A DNA stretch of 64,000 nucleotides, taken from positions 186,001-250,000 of the forward strand of contig NZ_QKLW01000001.1 in the NCBI RefSeq assembly GCF_003208215.1, read 5' to 3'. Shown here in pieces: positions 17,340 to 25,450 of this stretch. The stretch comes from Marinomonas alcarazii. GTDB taxonomy: Bacteria; Pseudomonadota; Gammaproteobacteria; Pseudomonadales; Marinomonadaceae. A model generated the notes under the pieces. It had not been told where the DNA came from. It did no database searches and saw nothing but the letters and a program-made list of their open reading frames with translations. Both the position numbers and the translations under genes were made by a program. The number at the start of each line of letters is the position of its first letter. Positions within the stretch are counted from its first letter, which is position 1.

Positions 17340-18335
17340 ATGAAGTTCGCAACCTTACCTAATGGGACATTAGATGGCCATTTAGTGGTGGTATCAAAAG
17401 ATTTGAGCAAAGCAGTGGATGCTAGCGCGATTGCGCCTAATTTATTATCAGCGGTACAGAATTGGCACAAAAATGAGTCTGAGTTACAGGCTTTATATGA
17501 ACAGCTTAATGCTGGAAAACGACAAGATGCGTTTGATTTTGACCCAAGCCGTTGTTGTGCGCCATTGCCAAGAAGCCCTCAATGGCTGGATGCGTCGGCT
17601 TTTTTAAATCACGGTAAGCTGATGGAAGAAGCGTTTAATACCGATCCGATTGCGGACTTTGATAAGATTCCAGTTATGTATCAAGGTGCGAGCGATGACT
17701 TCCAAGGTCCTACAGTCGATATTCCTATGCCCAAAGAAGCCGATGGCATCGACTTTGAAGGAGAATTTGGTGTCGTAATGGCGGAGGTCCCCATGATGGC
17801 TTCTGTTGAAGAAACCGCTAAGGCTATTCGTCTTATTGTGCAGATTAACGATTGGAGTCTGCGTGCTCTTGGCCCTCGCGAAATGAATTCTGGCTTCGGC
17901 TTTTTGCAGGCGAAACCGTCTTCTAGCTTTGCACCTGTGGCTGTCACACCGGATGAATTGGGGGAGGCATGGAAAAACGGTAGAGTGAATATGTCTTTGC
18001 ATGTTACGTGGAATGGCCAGCGTTTTGGTGAGCCTCACGGTAGTGAAATGAATTTTTCGTTTCCTGAATTAATGGTGCATGCTGCTCGAAGTCGTAAATT
18101 AACCGCTGGTTGTATCTTGGGTTCAGGAACGGTTTCTAACAAGTCTCGAGATGCCGGTTCTGCTTGCATTGCTGAACGTCGAGTCATTGAAAAAATCGAT
18201 CTTGGTGAAATCCAAACTCAGTTTATGAAGTTTGGTGACAGGGTGCGAATGGAAGCGATGTTTGATGATGGTAGTGTAGGGCCGTTTGGTGTGATCGAGC
18301 AAAAAGTCGTGGCTAATTTAGTGAAATCGCAATAA
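17340..18335 (+). CDS. Fumarylacetoacetate hydrolase family protein
   Basis: A 331-residue FAH-superfamily enzyme. The metal-binding core Asp-Phe-Glu140-Gly-Glu142-Phe-Gly and Gln-Ile-Asn-Asp171-Trp-Ser are intact, and the Ser-Gly-Thr/Gly-Ser-Gly-Thr-Val-Ser segment near the active site is present. FAH-family enzymes hydrolyse carbon-carbon bonds in beta-diketones or hydrate/decarboxylate ring-fission products. A 114-base gap separates it from the monooxygenase gene and contains a weak stem (AGCAGCG / CGCTGCT, 17252-17282), so expression may be attenuated relative to upstream genes. An AAGGAG site lies seven bases before the ATG. It probably acts late in the pathway on an acyl-pyruvate-like product. 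Confidence 0.9.
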   Translation: MKFATLPNGTLDGHLVVVSKDLSKAVDASAIAPNLLSAVQNWHKNESELQALYEQLNAGKRQDAFDFDPSRCCAPLPRSPQWLDASAFLNHGKLMEEAFNTDPIADFDKIPVMYQGASDDFQGPTVDIPMPKEADGIDFEGEFGVVMAEVPMMASVEETAKAIRLIVQINDWSLRALGPREMNSGFGFLQAKPSSSFAPVAVTPDELGEAWKNGRVNMSLHVTWNGQRFGEPHGSEMNFSFPELMVHAARSRKLTAGCILGSGTVSNKSRDAGSACIAERRVIEKIDLGEIQTQFMKFGDRVRMEAMFDDGSVGPFGVIEQKVVANLVKSQ

Positions 18336-18366
18336 CAAAAGTCAACGTAATGAAAAGTGAAAGAAA

Positions 18367-18402
18367 AGGCGATTTATCTGCATAAATCGCCTGTTATTTT
18401 TT
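18367..18402. terminator. Terminator between FAH and cyclase genes
   Basis: Perfect 11-bp stem AGGCGATTTAT / ATAAATCGCCT with loop CTGC, followed by a T-rich tract. It lies between two convergent genes. Confidence 0.85.
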
Positions 18403-18413
18403 AAGTCGGTCAG

Positions 18414-19199
18414 TTAATCAAAAATAGCGACGGCACGAATAAAGCCCGCGGAACCATTTTTGATCTTATAGGGGAAGCAAGACACCATAAAACCATCCGC
18501 TGGTAGGCTTTCTAAGTTGGAAAGCTTTTCCATTTGTCCGTAACCAATATCACGTCCTGCTTTATGGCCCTCCCATATAATAGAAGCATCACCAGATTCA
18601 GCGAATTTTTCTCGAGTGTATTTGAATGGTGCATCCCAACTCCACGCATCAGTTCCGACAACTCGAACACCGCGCTCTAACAAATACATGGTTGCTTCTC
18701 GTCCCATGCCGACGCCAGCTTCCAAATAGCCAGGCTCGCCATAAATGCTACCAGCGCGAGTATTTACCAACACAATATCCAAAGGCTCAAGTGTATGGTT
18801 AATACGTTTTAGCTCAGCTTCTACTTCTGCTGCCGTAATAATGTGACCATCAGGGAAGTCACGAAAGTCCAGTTTTACACCCGGCTGCAAGCACCAATCT
18901 AATGGCAATTCATCTATACCGTAGGCAGGTTTACCGCCGTCAGTAGTAGACGCGTAGTGCCAAGGAGCATCCATGTGTGTTCCGTTGTGCGCGCTCATGA
19001 CCATTTTTTCGACGGCCCACGCTTCGTTTCCTGGCATGTCTTCTTTGTTTAAACCTGGGAACATACTTGCCATTTCAGGCCAGCCTTCTTGATGATCTGT
19101 GTAATCTATTTTAGGCAAAAGTGGCGGTGGATCTGTGTATGGGTTGTTATCTAGGGCGACGGACAAATCGACAATGCGTCTTGTTTTGGATGGTTTCAT
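18414..19199 (-). CDS. Cyclase-family hydrolase (kynurenine formamidase-like)
   Basis: A 261-residue metal hydrolase of the cyclase family (PF04199), which includes bacterial kynurenine formamidase and isatin hydrolase. The signature His71-Asn-Gly-Thr-His75-Met-Asp77-Ala-Pro-Trp-His81 supplies metal ligands and the catalytic base. These enzymes open lactones or amides, or cyclise in reverse. In this locus a lactone or enol-lactone hydrolase role in an aromatic pathway is plausible; tryptophan degradation is unlikely because no kynureninase or tryptophan dioxygenase is near. The start has an AGAGGT ribosome-binding site. It is transcribed alone towards the main operon, from a promoter carrying the GATGATATC repeat seen at the operon head. 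Confidence 0.88.
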   Translation of the reverse strand: MKPSKTRRIVDLSVALDNNPYTDPPPLLPKIDYTDHQEGWPEMASMFPGLNKEDMPGNEAWAVEKMVMSAHNGTHMDAPWHYASTTDGGKPAYGIDELPLDWCLQPGVKLDFRDFPDGHIITAAEVEAELKRINHTLEPLDIVLVNTRAGSIYGEPGYLEAGVGMGREATMYLLERGVRVVGTDAWSWDAPFKYTREKFAESGDASIIWEGHKAGRDIGYGQMEKLSNLESLPADGFMVSCFPYKIKNGSAGFIRAVAIFD

Positions 19200-19301
19200 T
19201 TAGTTACCTCTTTTTATTATTGTGCCTTTTATACATGGCAGTCGAATCAATCATAGAGAAAAGAAAGATTCAGTTTAAGTTGATAATAACCACATGACCT
19301 G

Positions 19302-19316
19302 TTGATGATATCAACT
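19302..19316. promoter_or_regulatory. Operator candidate upstream of the cyclase gene
   Basis: Inverted repeat GTTGAT-GAT-ATCAAC, sharing the GATGATATC core with the palindrome at 11709-11725. A further half-site, AAGTTGAT at 19278-19285, is the exact complement of ATCAACTT at 19311-19318. It sits about 100 bases before the cyclase start. Confidence 0.55.
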
Positions 19317-19368
19317 TGACTTTTGTTTGTTTAAATCCCAAAGGCACTATTAGAATGGTCGAAAGAAA

Positions 19369-19402
19369 GAAAAATGGCGCTGATACTAAAGCGCCATTTT
19401 TA
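19369..19402. terminator. Terminator of the porin-GH3 operon
   Basis: Stem AAAATGGCGCT / AGCGCCATTTT at 19371-19400 with an 8-base loop and flanking A/T runs, 45 bases beyond the GH3 stop codon on the minus strand. Confidence 0.8.
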
Positions 19403-19445
19403 GTGTAATCCGTTAGTGAAGCATCTTGATTAGTCTATGTTTTAC

Positions 19446-21710
19446 TTAGTAAGTTAAGCCAAAGTTGTAATCAAATAAGGTGTCTTCTTTTGGATATCCA
19501 GGTGCGTCTGGTGCATTGTCAAGGACTGCTTTTAAGCTGTTTGGCAGAGCAAAAGGCATTTTGCCTTGTGGCGCAAAGCGTCCAGAAATAACGTCCATGA
19601 GCGCTTTGTTGTTGACTCCAAAACCAGCCAAAATAGCACCAGCGTTTTTCAAACCACTTGCCTCATCAAGCACATAAGGGTTACGGAAATAGATGTTAAG
19701 AATGGTGTTTTCAGCGCCCACTTCTTTCATCACGGCTTGAATGTCTTCTAGAGAAGGCGAGATTTTCCACGACTCAGATGCCGCCATGCTAGTAAAGGAA
19801 AGGTTATTGACTTCCCATGGCACGGCACCGCCAAATATCAACCCTAGTCCAAACATATCATCAACACATAAGCGGTTAACCTGCGGAAACATATTGCATG
19901 GGTCTTCTGACCCCCATGTTTTATTCGTTAATGGATTGATATGTTTTGGGTTATTGCCTGTCGCAGCATCTTTTGTGCGATAGCTGCGCAACAGTGGGCT
20001 GGCGTTTTTTACTTCGACTCTTATTAGTGCATAGTCACTGCCTTTTGCACTGGGTCTTGGTAAGGCTTTGCCATTCTTGTCAGTTGGTTCACCATTCACA
20101 ATTTTATAGCCGTAGGGCGCGATATCTTTTGGTGCCATACCCATAACATAAAGGTGAGCGCCTTGTTTAAGCGGTAGCACTTTTGTGTTGTTCGCTTGGG
20201 TCTTGTTTTGCAATAAGACAATGGACTTCTGCATAATTTCCATGGCTTTTTTCTGGTGCTTTTCATTGCCAATCGTCTGTTGAGCAATACCCTCAGTTAC
20301 ATAAGGATTCTCGAATAAACCTAGCTTGAACATGGGGGTTAACAGACGTTTTGCAGATTCATTGATACGCGCTTCAGTCAGTAGTTTTTGATCGACCAAG
20401 TCGGTAATGGTTTTCGCATCGTGGAAGCCTGAAATAGTATCGGCTCCGGCTTGAATCGCTTGTGCGACACGTTCTGGAACGGTTTTGTCTTCCAGTCCCC
20501 ATGCTCTGGCATCGACGATTCCGGTGTCGGTATTCACATAGCCTTTAAAGCCCATTTCGTCACGCAACAAGTCGGTAACAATTTGTTTAGAGAATGATGA
20601 GCCCAATTGTTCGTATTTTACGCCATTATGGACAACGTCAATGGGCACGCCGTAGTAAGGCATGATCGAAGAAACACCAGCATCAATCGCCGCTTGAAAG
20701 GGCTTAAGGTGTTGTTCAAATTGACCAGCCGGGTAAACTTGATTTTTACCAAAGGAATAGTGGGGATCAAGGCCCATTTCTTGTGGACCGCCACCAGGAA
20801 AATGCTTAAGCGTAAGGGCAATATTGGTATCAGGATTGACCGGCCCACCTTGTAGACCTTTTACCAATCCGGTCATGATGCTCGCATCTAGGTCGGCATT
20901 TTCAGTGAAGGTTTCGTGGAAGCGGTGCCAGCGAGGTTCGGTGCCCAAGTCTGCCATGTAACCATACATGCCGCGCAATCCAATGGAGCGCCATTCGCTT
21001 CCGATAACTTCTGAAAAGGTTTTGATTACTTCCATACCTTGTCCTGGGTGAAGGGCTTCTTCACCTAACACGGCGGCGGCTAAACCTGGTTCTTTTGGGA
21101 ACTGGGTAAAGGCGCCTGCTGCTTCGTTAATGCCGACTTTCGGATCTTTATCGAAATGGTTTCGTGCATTGGACTTCTGCAAGACAGGGATACCCAAACG
21201 GCTATTTTCCGCCATTTCTTGGATTTGGTTCATATAATGAGCGGATTCTGCAGGCGTGAGTGATGAGCCTGCGAAAATGCCTCGATCGGGTCCGCATCGA
21301 GTGTCATTTGTGACCACGTTACGGAAAATGAAACGACGCATATTTTGGTTTTTGATGTAATGTTGCGCCGTATCCTGTGGCAAGCCTTCACAGCCGCTGT
21401 TGAGCGTATCGATCAACATTAAACCTGCTTTTTCTTGTAGCGTCATTTGCTTAACTAGGTTGTCTACACGAAGCGGAGTAGGTAGACGCCAATCTTCATA
21501 TGGGTCAAGTTGACCGTTTTGATTGAGATCTTTAAATGATAAGCCATCAATAGATAAGATTGGTTTTATTTTGCTTACCAAGTTGGCTTGCTTGGTTGTA
21601 ACGTCTTCAGTGAAATTGCCTTGAGGGCTGGCGCTGCAGCCCGCCAGCAGTGCAATAGCACTGCTTAGGGTCAACAAACGCTCCACAGATCTTATTGTTT
21701 TTTTAGCCAT
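19446..21710 (-). CDS. Glycoside hydrolase family 3 lipoprotein
   Basis: A 754-residue GH3 enzyme with a lipoprotein signal: a basic N-terminus, a hydrophobic stretch and the lipobox Leu-Ala-Gly-Cys at about residues 22-25, so it is probably anchored to a membrane. The N-terminal GH3 barrel shows Lys-His-Phe-Pro-Gly-Gly-Gly and the nucleophile region Gly-Tyr-Val-Asn-Thr-Asp-Thr-Gly, where the Asp of Asn-Thr-Asp-Thr is the likely nucleophile. The C-terminal domain ends in Gly-Lys-Met-Pro-Phe-Ala-Leu-Pro and Phe-Gly-Leu-Thr-Tyr. GH3 lipoproteins remove terminal beta-glycosyl units. It follows the porin gene by 35 bases in one operon; with phenolic catabolism alongside, hydrolysis of phenolic glycosides is an attractive but unproven role. 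The mature start after Cys is Ser-Ala-Ser, which favours outer-membrane sorting. Confidence 0.9.
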   Translation of the reverse strand: MAKKTIRSVERLLTLSSAIALLAGCSASPQGNFTEDVTTKQANLVSKIKPILSIDGLSFKDLNQNGQLDPYEDWRLPTPLRVDNLVKQMTLQEKAGLMLIDTLNSGCEGLPQDTAQHYIKNQNMRRFIFRNVVTNDTRCGPDRGIFAGSSLTPAESAHYMNQIQEMAENSRLGIPVLQKSNARNHFDKDPKVGINEAAGAFTQFPKEPGLAAAVLGEEALHPGQGMEVIKTFSEVIGSEWRSIGLRGMYGYMADLGTEPRWHRFHETFTENADLDASIMTGLVKGLQGGPVNPDTNIALTLKHFPGGGPQEMGLDPHYSFGKNQVYPAGQFEQHLKPFQAAIDAGVSSIMPYYGVPIDVVHNGVKYEQLGSSFSKQIVTDLLRDEMGFKGYVNTDTGIVDARAWGLEDKTVPERVAQAIQAGADTISGFHDAKTITDLVDQKLLTEARINESAKRLLTPMFKLGLFENPYVTEGIAQQTIGNEKHQKKAMEIMQKSIVLLQNKTQANNTKVLPLKQGAHLYVMGMAPKDIAPYGYKIVNGEPTDKNGKALPRPSAKGSDYALIRVEVKNASPLLRSYRTKDAATGNNPKHINPLTNKTWGSEDPCNMFPQVNRLCVDDMFGLGLIFGGAVPWEVNNLSFTSMAASESWKISPSLEDIQAVMKEVGAENTILNIYFRNPYVLDEASGLKNAGAILAGFGVNNKALMDVISGRFAPQGKMPFALPNSLKAVLDNAPDAPGYPKEDTLFDYNFGLTY

Positions 21711-21745
21711 ATTATTCTCATTTTAATCATGCAATATAAAGGGTT

Positions 21746-23038
21746 TTAGAATTCGTAGCTTACTTTGGCTATTAAGGTTGTTCCATCAAAGTTGCTCGTT
21801 TTTCCATTACTGTCTAGGTAAGGCGTGTTGTCTCGACCACGACGAATAGAAGAGTTGGGTCCACCCATTAGACTAAGCTCAAGACCTGGCACATCGCTTG
21901 GTGTATAGAAAACGGCGCCACCAACTTCGTATTCGTATAAATCTTGTCCTTGGTACTCAAAGCCAAAGCCATAGCGGGCAAGTAAACCAAACTTCACTTC
22001 TTGGCTGTATCGATGGAAATAATTCAAAGAAATTACGTTTTCTTGATCATTGTAAAAATCTTTACTGACGCCGTTGGCAATGGTGTTATCGTTGCCTTTT
22101 GAATTACCGGAAAGGTTGTTCTCAAATCGACCCAAGCTGTTCTTTCTGTCTGCTGAGACATAAGCGTAGCCAACAGTAAAAACGCCTGAGGGCAAAAAGA
22201 AATCCGTCTTTATTTCTGCAATGTAAGCGTTATCATCAAAGAAGCGGTTACGAGCTGATTGCGCTTTATATTTTGATAGTGCTTGAGCATGAAAGACTTT
22301 GGCAGAGACTTTTTTGGCCGTCAGTTGTTTGCTGTATCCAAAGAATTGACTTCTTACATAGTCTTGTCCTTCCCCGATATGGTATTGGAAAGACTGGCCA
22401 TCATTTTTGTACTCAGCCGCTACGGTATAAATGAAATCTATTTCTTTTTGGTCTTTTGTTTTTAGGTCATCCACATCTGGATCATTTGGTGTTGTATAAG
22501 CGGTCAGATAACCTGCTTTAAAATTCCAGTTTTCGGAGTCTATATCAGCCGTTACGCCCATGTAAGCACTATCGGTAATGTCTCCATCCCGTGTAACAGC
22601 GCCGAAGTTCTTCAAAACACGAAGCCCTTCGTACAAGTTGATATTAGTATTGTTGTCCGTGGTGAACTTTTGCTTTAGAAAAGCTTGGGTGAATTTGTTA
22701 AACCCTTCTGCGCTTCTTTTACCGTTGTCATCCACTTTTACCTTAAAATATTGCTTAGCAAGGAATGCGTCACCCGTATCAATCGGCTCAACCGCCAATA
22801 AGCTTAAATTAAAGCCATAATGATCGGCCGCATACACGGAATCAAAGTCATAAGTAGCGGACTGAGCCCAGTTCAATAAATCCGATTTGCCTGTTCTATC
22901 GTAACGCCCACTTCTTGTGTCGTCATAGGTATTTTGCAATTTGAATGTGTGATCACTGTCTTGTAAAAAGTCGATTACACCAGCGTTTACGTAAGTAATA
23001 GGCGATAAAATACATAGTGCGATAGCTGTTTTTTTCAT
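21746..23038 (-). CDS. Outer-membrane porin, OprD-like
   Basis: A 430-residue outer-membrane beta-barrel. The start at 23038 (AGAGAG ribosome-binding site) gives a classical signal peptide, Met-Lys-Lys-Thr-Ala-Ile-Ala through about Asn-Ala-Gly. The mature part opens with Phe-Leu-Gln-Asp-Ser, has many alternating hydrophobic/aromatic strands, and ends in Lys-Val-Ser-Tyr-Glu-Phe with the C-terminal Phe required for BAM assembly. Length and opening resemble OprD/chitoporin-type substrate-specific channels, which take up amino acids, aromatics or oligosaccharides. It precedes the GH3 lipoprotein gene in the same operon and is divergent from a NodD-like regulator, so it is probably the induced uptake channel of this locus. 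Confidence 0.87.
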   Translation of the reverse strand: MKKTAIALCILSPITYVNAGVIDFLQDSDHTFKLQNTYDDTRSGRYDRTGKSDLLNWAQSATYDFDSVYAADHYGFNLSLLAVEPIDTGDAFLAKQYFKVKVDDNGKRSAEGFNKFTQAFLKQKFTTDNNTNINLYEGLRVLKNFGAVTRDGDITDSAYMGVTADIDSENWNFKAGYLTAYTTPNDPDVDDLKTKDQKEIDFIYTVAAEYKNDGQSFQYHIGEGQDYVRSQFFGYSKQLTAKKVSAKVFHAQALSKYKAQSARNRFFDDNAYIAEIKTDFFLPSGVFTVGYAYVSADRKNSLGRFENNLSGNSKGNDNTIANGVSKDFYNDQENVISLNYFHRYSQEVKFGLLARYGFGFEYQGQDLYEYEVGGAVFYTPSDVPGLELSLMGGPNSSIRRGRDNTPYLDSNGKTSNFDGTTLIAKVSYEF

Positions 23039-23546
23039 ACGTTTCTCTCTTTTTATTTTTATATTTTTGCGTTTTTCAAACAGAGTGCCCACATAAATTC
23101 AGCTCAATAAAGCAGCAAATTGATGCTTTATGTTCACTGTGACAGTAGCGGTTTGTGGGGCTGTTTCGTTTAGATTAATGCTGCATTAATCAGCATTCGC
23201 TAAGTCGAGATACTGGCTTGGGTTGTTGGTGTGCTTGTATAGAATGGTTGGCGTTTTTGCCATTGGCGGAAAAGTAGATTCATCATATTCACTCCAGATT
23301 ATTATTTTTATTGTGGTTCAACTAGATTGCTTGGCTGTTCATAAATTTGACGGTTAAGCAAGTCATCACATCTGATGAAAATCATGGTAGAGAAAAAAAA
23401 TATATTCTTTAAATGAATAATATTTCTATTAAGTATCTATGGTATCGATTTGACCATTATGATAAATACAAGGCAGATTAAAAAAGCAAGGCGTGTTATG
23501 TCACACCTTGTTGACGCTTTCTGGCACGAAAAAGAGAATAAAAACA
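23039..23546. other. Divergent regulatory region porin / LysR
   Basis: About 500 bases without a confident gene. It contains a 19-bp palindrome at 23173-23191 and an imperfect repeat, ATGGT-N9-ACCAT, near 23440-23460 close to the LysR start. A 28-codon minus-strand frame at 23200-23286 with a GGAG-type site is present but is too short to call. Confidence 0.5.
23173..23191. promoter_or_regulatory. 19-bp palindrome upstream of the porin gene
   Basis: Perfect palindrome GATTAATGC-T-GCATTAATC, 135 bases upstream of the porin start. Symmetry and position fit an operator. The cognate factor is unknown; the adjacent LysR is the obvious candidate. Confidence 0.5.
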
Positions 23547-24458
23547 ATGCATTTTCGAAAACTTGATCTGAATTTATTGGTGGCGTTAGACGCTCTGATC
23601 CGTAATCAGAATGTGAGTCTAGCAGCCGAAGAGTTACACCTAAGTCAATCGGCCATGAGTAGCTCATTGTCTCGATTGCGTCGATATTTTAACGATGATC
23701 TGTTAATTCAAACGGGGCGAAGAATGACGTTAAGCCCTTTAGCTGAGCAATTAGAGCAGCCAATTCGTGACATCTTGGTAAAAATAGACGCCTCTATAAT
23801 GCTCAAGCCGGGTTTTGATCCAACTACTTCCGACCGAGAGTTTCGTATTTGCGTATCAGATTACATGCTTCATACGCTTATTCCTTATGTGATAGAGATG
23901 ACTCAAGCGCAAGGTTGTACAGTGAAGTTGAACTTTTTGCCCCAGGTGAGTGATCCAAAGAAAGAGCTGGATCGTGGTGAGGCGGATTTGCTGATCATGC
24001 CAGATATTTTTTGTTCCGATTTTCACCTTAGTGAGCCTTTAATCACCGATGAATTTGCTTGTGTGGTGTGGGATCAAAGTGATCTGGCTAAAGATCAGAT
24101 GACGATGGAAACCTTTATGTCGGCGGGTCATATTTGTATGCAACCACCCAATTCCAATCCATCTTTTGAAACTCATGCTTATGAATCGCAAGGTATTTCA
24201 CGTCGTGTTGATGTGCGGACATTTAGTTTTTCGTGCATTCCAAATTTAATTGTTGGTACTAATTTAATCGCCACTTTACAGAGGCGGCTTATCGATAAAT
24301 CCATTACACAAGGGATGCCCTTAAAGTCCTTCGCTACTCCTGTAGCCTTGCCCACGCTGTGTGAAAGTATGCAATGGCATAAATATCAAAATGCGGATTT
24401 GGGGATTATTTGGTTAAGACAATTAATGTTGGAAGCGGTTGCTAAGCATATGTGTTGA
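23547..24458 (+). CDS. NodD-like LysR-family regulator (second copy)
   Basis: A 303-residue LysR regulator closely resembling the one at 10692: same opening (Phe-Arg-Lys-Leu-Asp-Leu-Asn-Leu-Leu-Val-Ala-Leu-Asp), same Ser-Gln-Ser-Ala-Met-Ser-Ser-Ser-Leu-Ser-Arg-Leu-Arg recognition helix, and a similar effector domain ending in Met-Gln-Trp-His-Lys-Tyr-Gln-Asn. This branch includes NodD and NahR, which sense aromatic ligands. The start at 23547 aligns with its paralogue; an in-frame upstream start adds 18 unconserved residues. It is divergent from the porin-GH3 operon, and its 3' end overlaps the tail of the convergent LysR gene by 17 bases. Confidence 0.9.
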   Translation: MHFRKLDLNLLVALDALIRNQNVSLAAEELHLSQSAMSSSLSRLRRYFNDDLLIQTGRRMTLSPLAEQLEQPIRDILVKIDASIMLKPGFDPTTSDREFRICVSDYMLHTLIPYVIEMTQAQGCTVKLNFLPQVSDPKKELDRGEADLLIMPDIFCSDFHLSEPLITDEFACVVWDQSDLAKDQMTMETFMSAGHICMQPPNSNPSFETHAYESQGISRRVDVRTFSFSCIPNLIVGTNLIATLQRRLIDKSITQGMPLKSFATPVALPTLCESMQWHKYQNADLGIIWLRQLMLEAVAKHMC

Positions 24459-25323
24459 TCAATACATCAAGCATCGCAGCGGCAGCAATAGATAGGTGTG
24501 ACCTTGGTTGGCATATAACGCCCACCCTACGGCAAATTTCCGGTTCAATGACAGCACGACAAACAGCGCCTTGTTCTAAGGCTTGTTGCTGACACAAGGC
24601 GGGGACAACGGCAACGCCCATGCCTTCGCTGACCATGCGTCCTACCGTCGCAAGTTGGTGAGCATCAAATGCGACATTGAGTTCGATGTTTGCTTCATTG
24701 AGTGCGCTTTCAATCATAGTTCGAACGCTGGAAGGGCGTTGTAAGGTAATGAAGTCGTATTGCAGAAGTGCCGTCCAAGTCACTTCGTCTTGCTCTATGA
24801 GGGGATGGTTTTTTGGTAAAATAGCGATGAACCTGTCTTCGTAAAGTGGGTAAAAAGACAAATCCACCAGATTGCTTGGCTCAAATGAGATCCCAAGTTC
24901 CACTTGGTTGTTACGAACCATTTCTACCACTATGTCAGATAACACATCATCGATGGCCACCTGAATGTTCGGATAAGACGAGTGATAATTACGGATCGCT
25001 TTAGGCAACAACGATGCCGCGAAAGAGGGCATGGCAGCGATAGTGATTTTGCCCATTTGCAGCGCAAACCGCTGTTTCATTTCATCTTCGGCATTTTCCC
25101 ATTGCGCCAGTAATCGTCTAGCGATAGGAGCAAGCGCTTCCCCCTCTGGCGTTAAGGCGATATGACGTGTTGTACGAGTAAATAACTTGCCACCTAAATT
25201 GTCCTCTAGGCTTTTAATAGACAGGCTCAGGGCCGGTTGTGATAAGTGCAATTGCGTCGCTGCGCTGGCAAAACTCATGGACTCGGCGACAGCGAGGAAG
25301 GCTCGAACTTGTTTGATGTTCAT
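24442..25323 (-). CDS. LysR-family regulator next to the ato-like operon
   Basis: A 293-residue LysR regulator of the CynR/CysB-like branch: Met-Asn-Ile-Lys-Gln-Val-Arg-Ala-Phe-Leu-Ala-Val-Ala-Glu, a helix-turn-helix around residues 18-40 (Leu-Ser-Gln-Pro-Ala-Leu-Ser), then an effector domain. It is unlike the two NodD-like regulators of the preceding locus. It is divergent from the CoA-transferase/thiolase/AtoE operon across a 127-base A/T-rich gap, the standard arrangement for a LysR controlling its neighbour, so it is probably that operon's regulator. The start has only a weak ribosome-binding site. Ligand unknown, perhaps a short-chain acid or its CoA ester. Confidence 0.88.
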   Translation of the reverse strand: MNIKQVRAFLAVAESMSFASAATQLHLSQPALSLSIKSLEDNLGGKLFTRTTRHIALTPEGEALAPIARRLLAQWENAEDEMKQRFALQMGKITIAAMPSFAASLLPKAIRNYHSSYPNIQVAIDDVLSDIVVEMVRNNQVELGISFEPSNLVDLSFYPLYEDRFIAILPKNHPLIEQDEVTWTALLQYDFITLQRPSSVRTMIESALNEANIELNVAFDAHQLATVGRMVSEGMGVAVVPALCQQQALEQGAVCRAVIEPEICRRVGVICQPRSHLSIAAAAMLDVLINTYA

Positions 25324-25450
25324 TTAGGAATGCTTCTATAGGATTATTATTTTGAAAAACTTATCAATAAATAGAAAAAACAAATTTAATTAATTTATCT
25401 GCTTGGGTCAAACTGTTGGAAAGTAAAAATAATAAGATAGGAGAACTAAT

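Noticed and set aside
18414..19199. Kynurenine formamidase of tryptophan catabolism
   Set aside because: No tryptophan dioxygenase or kynureninase lies nearby, and the shared operator motif ties the gene to the phenolic operon.
23200..23286. 28-codon minus-strand frame with a GGAG-type ribosome-binding site
   Set aside because: Too short and without membrane, charge or motif features; it overlaps the regulatory region near the 19-bp palindrome.
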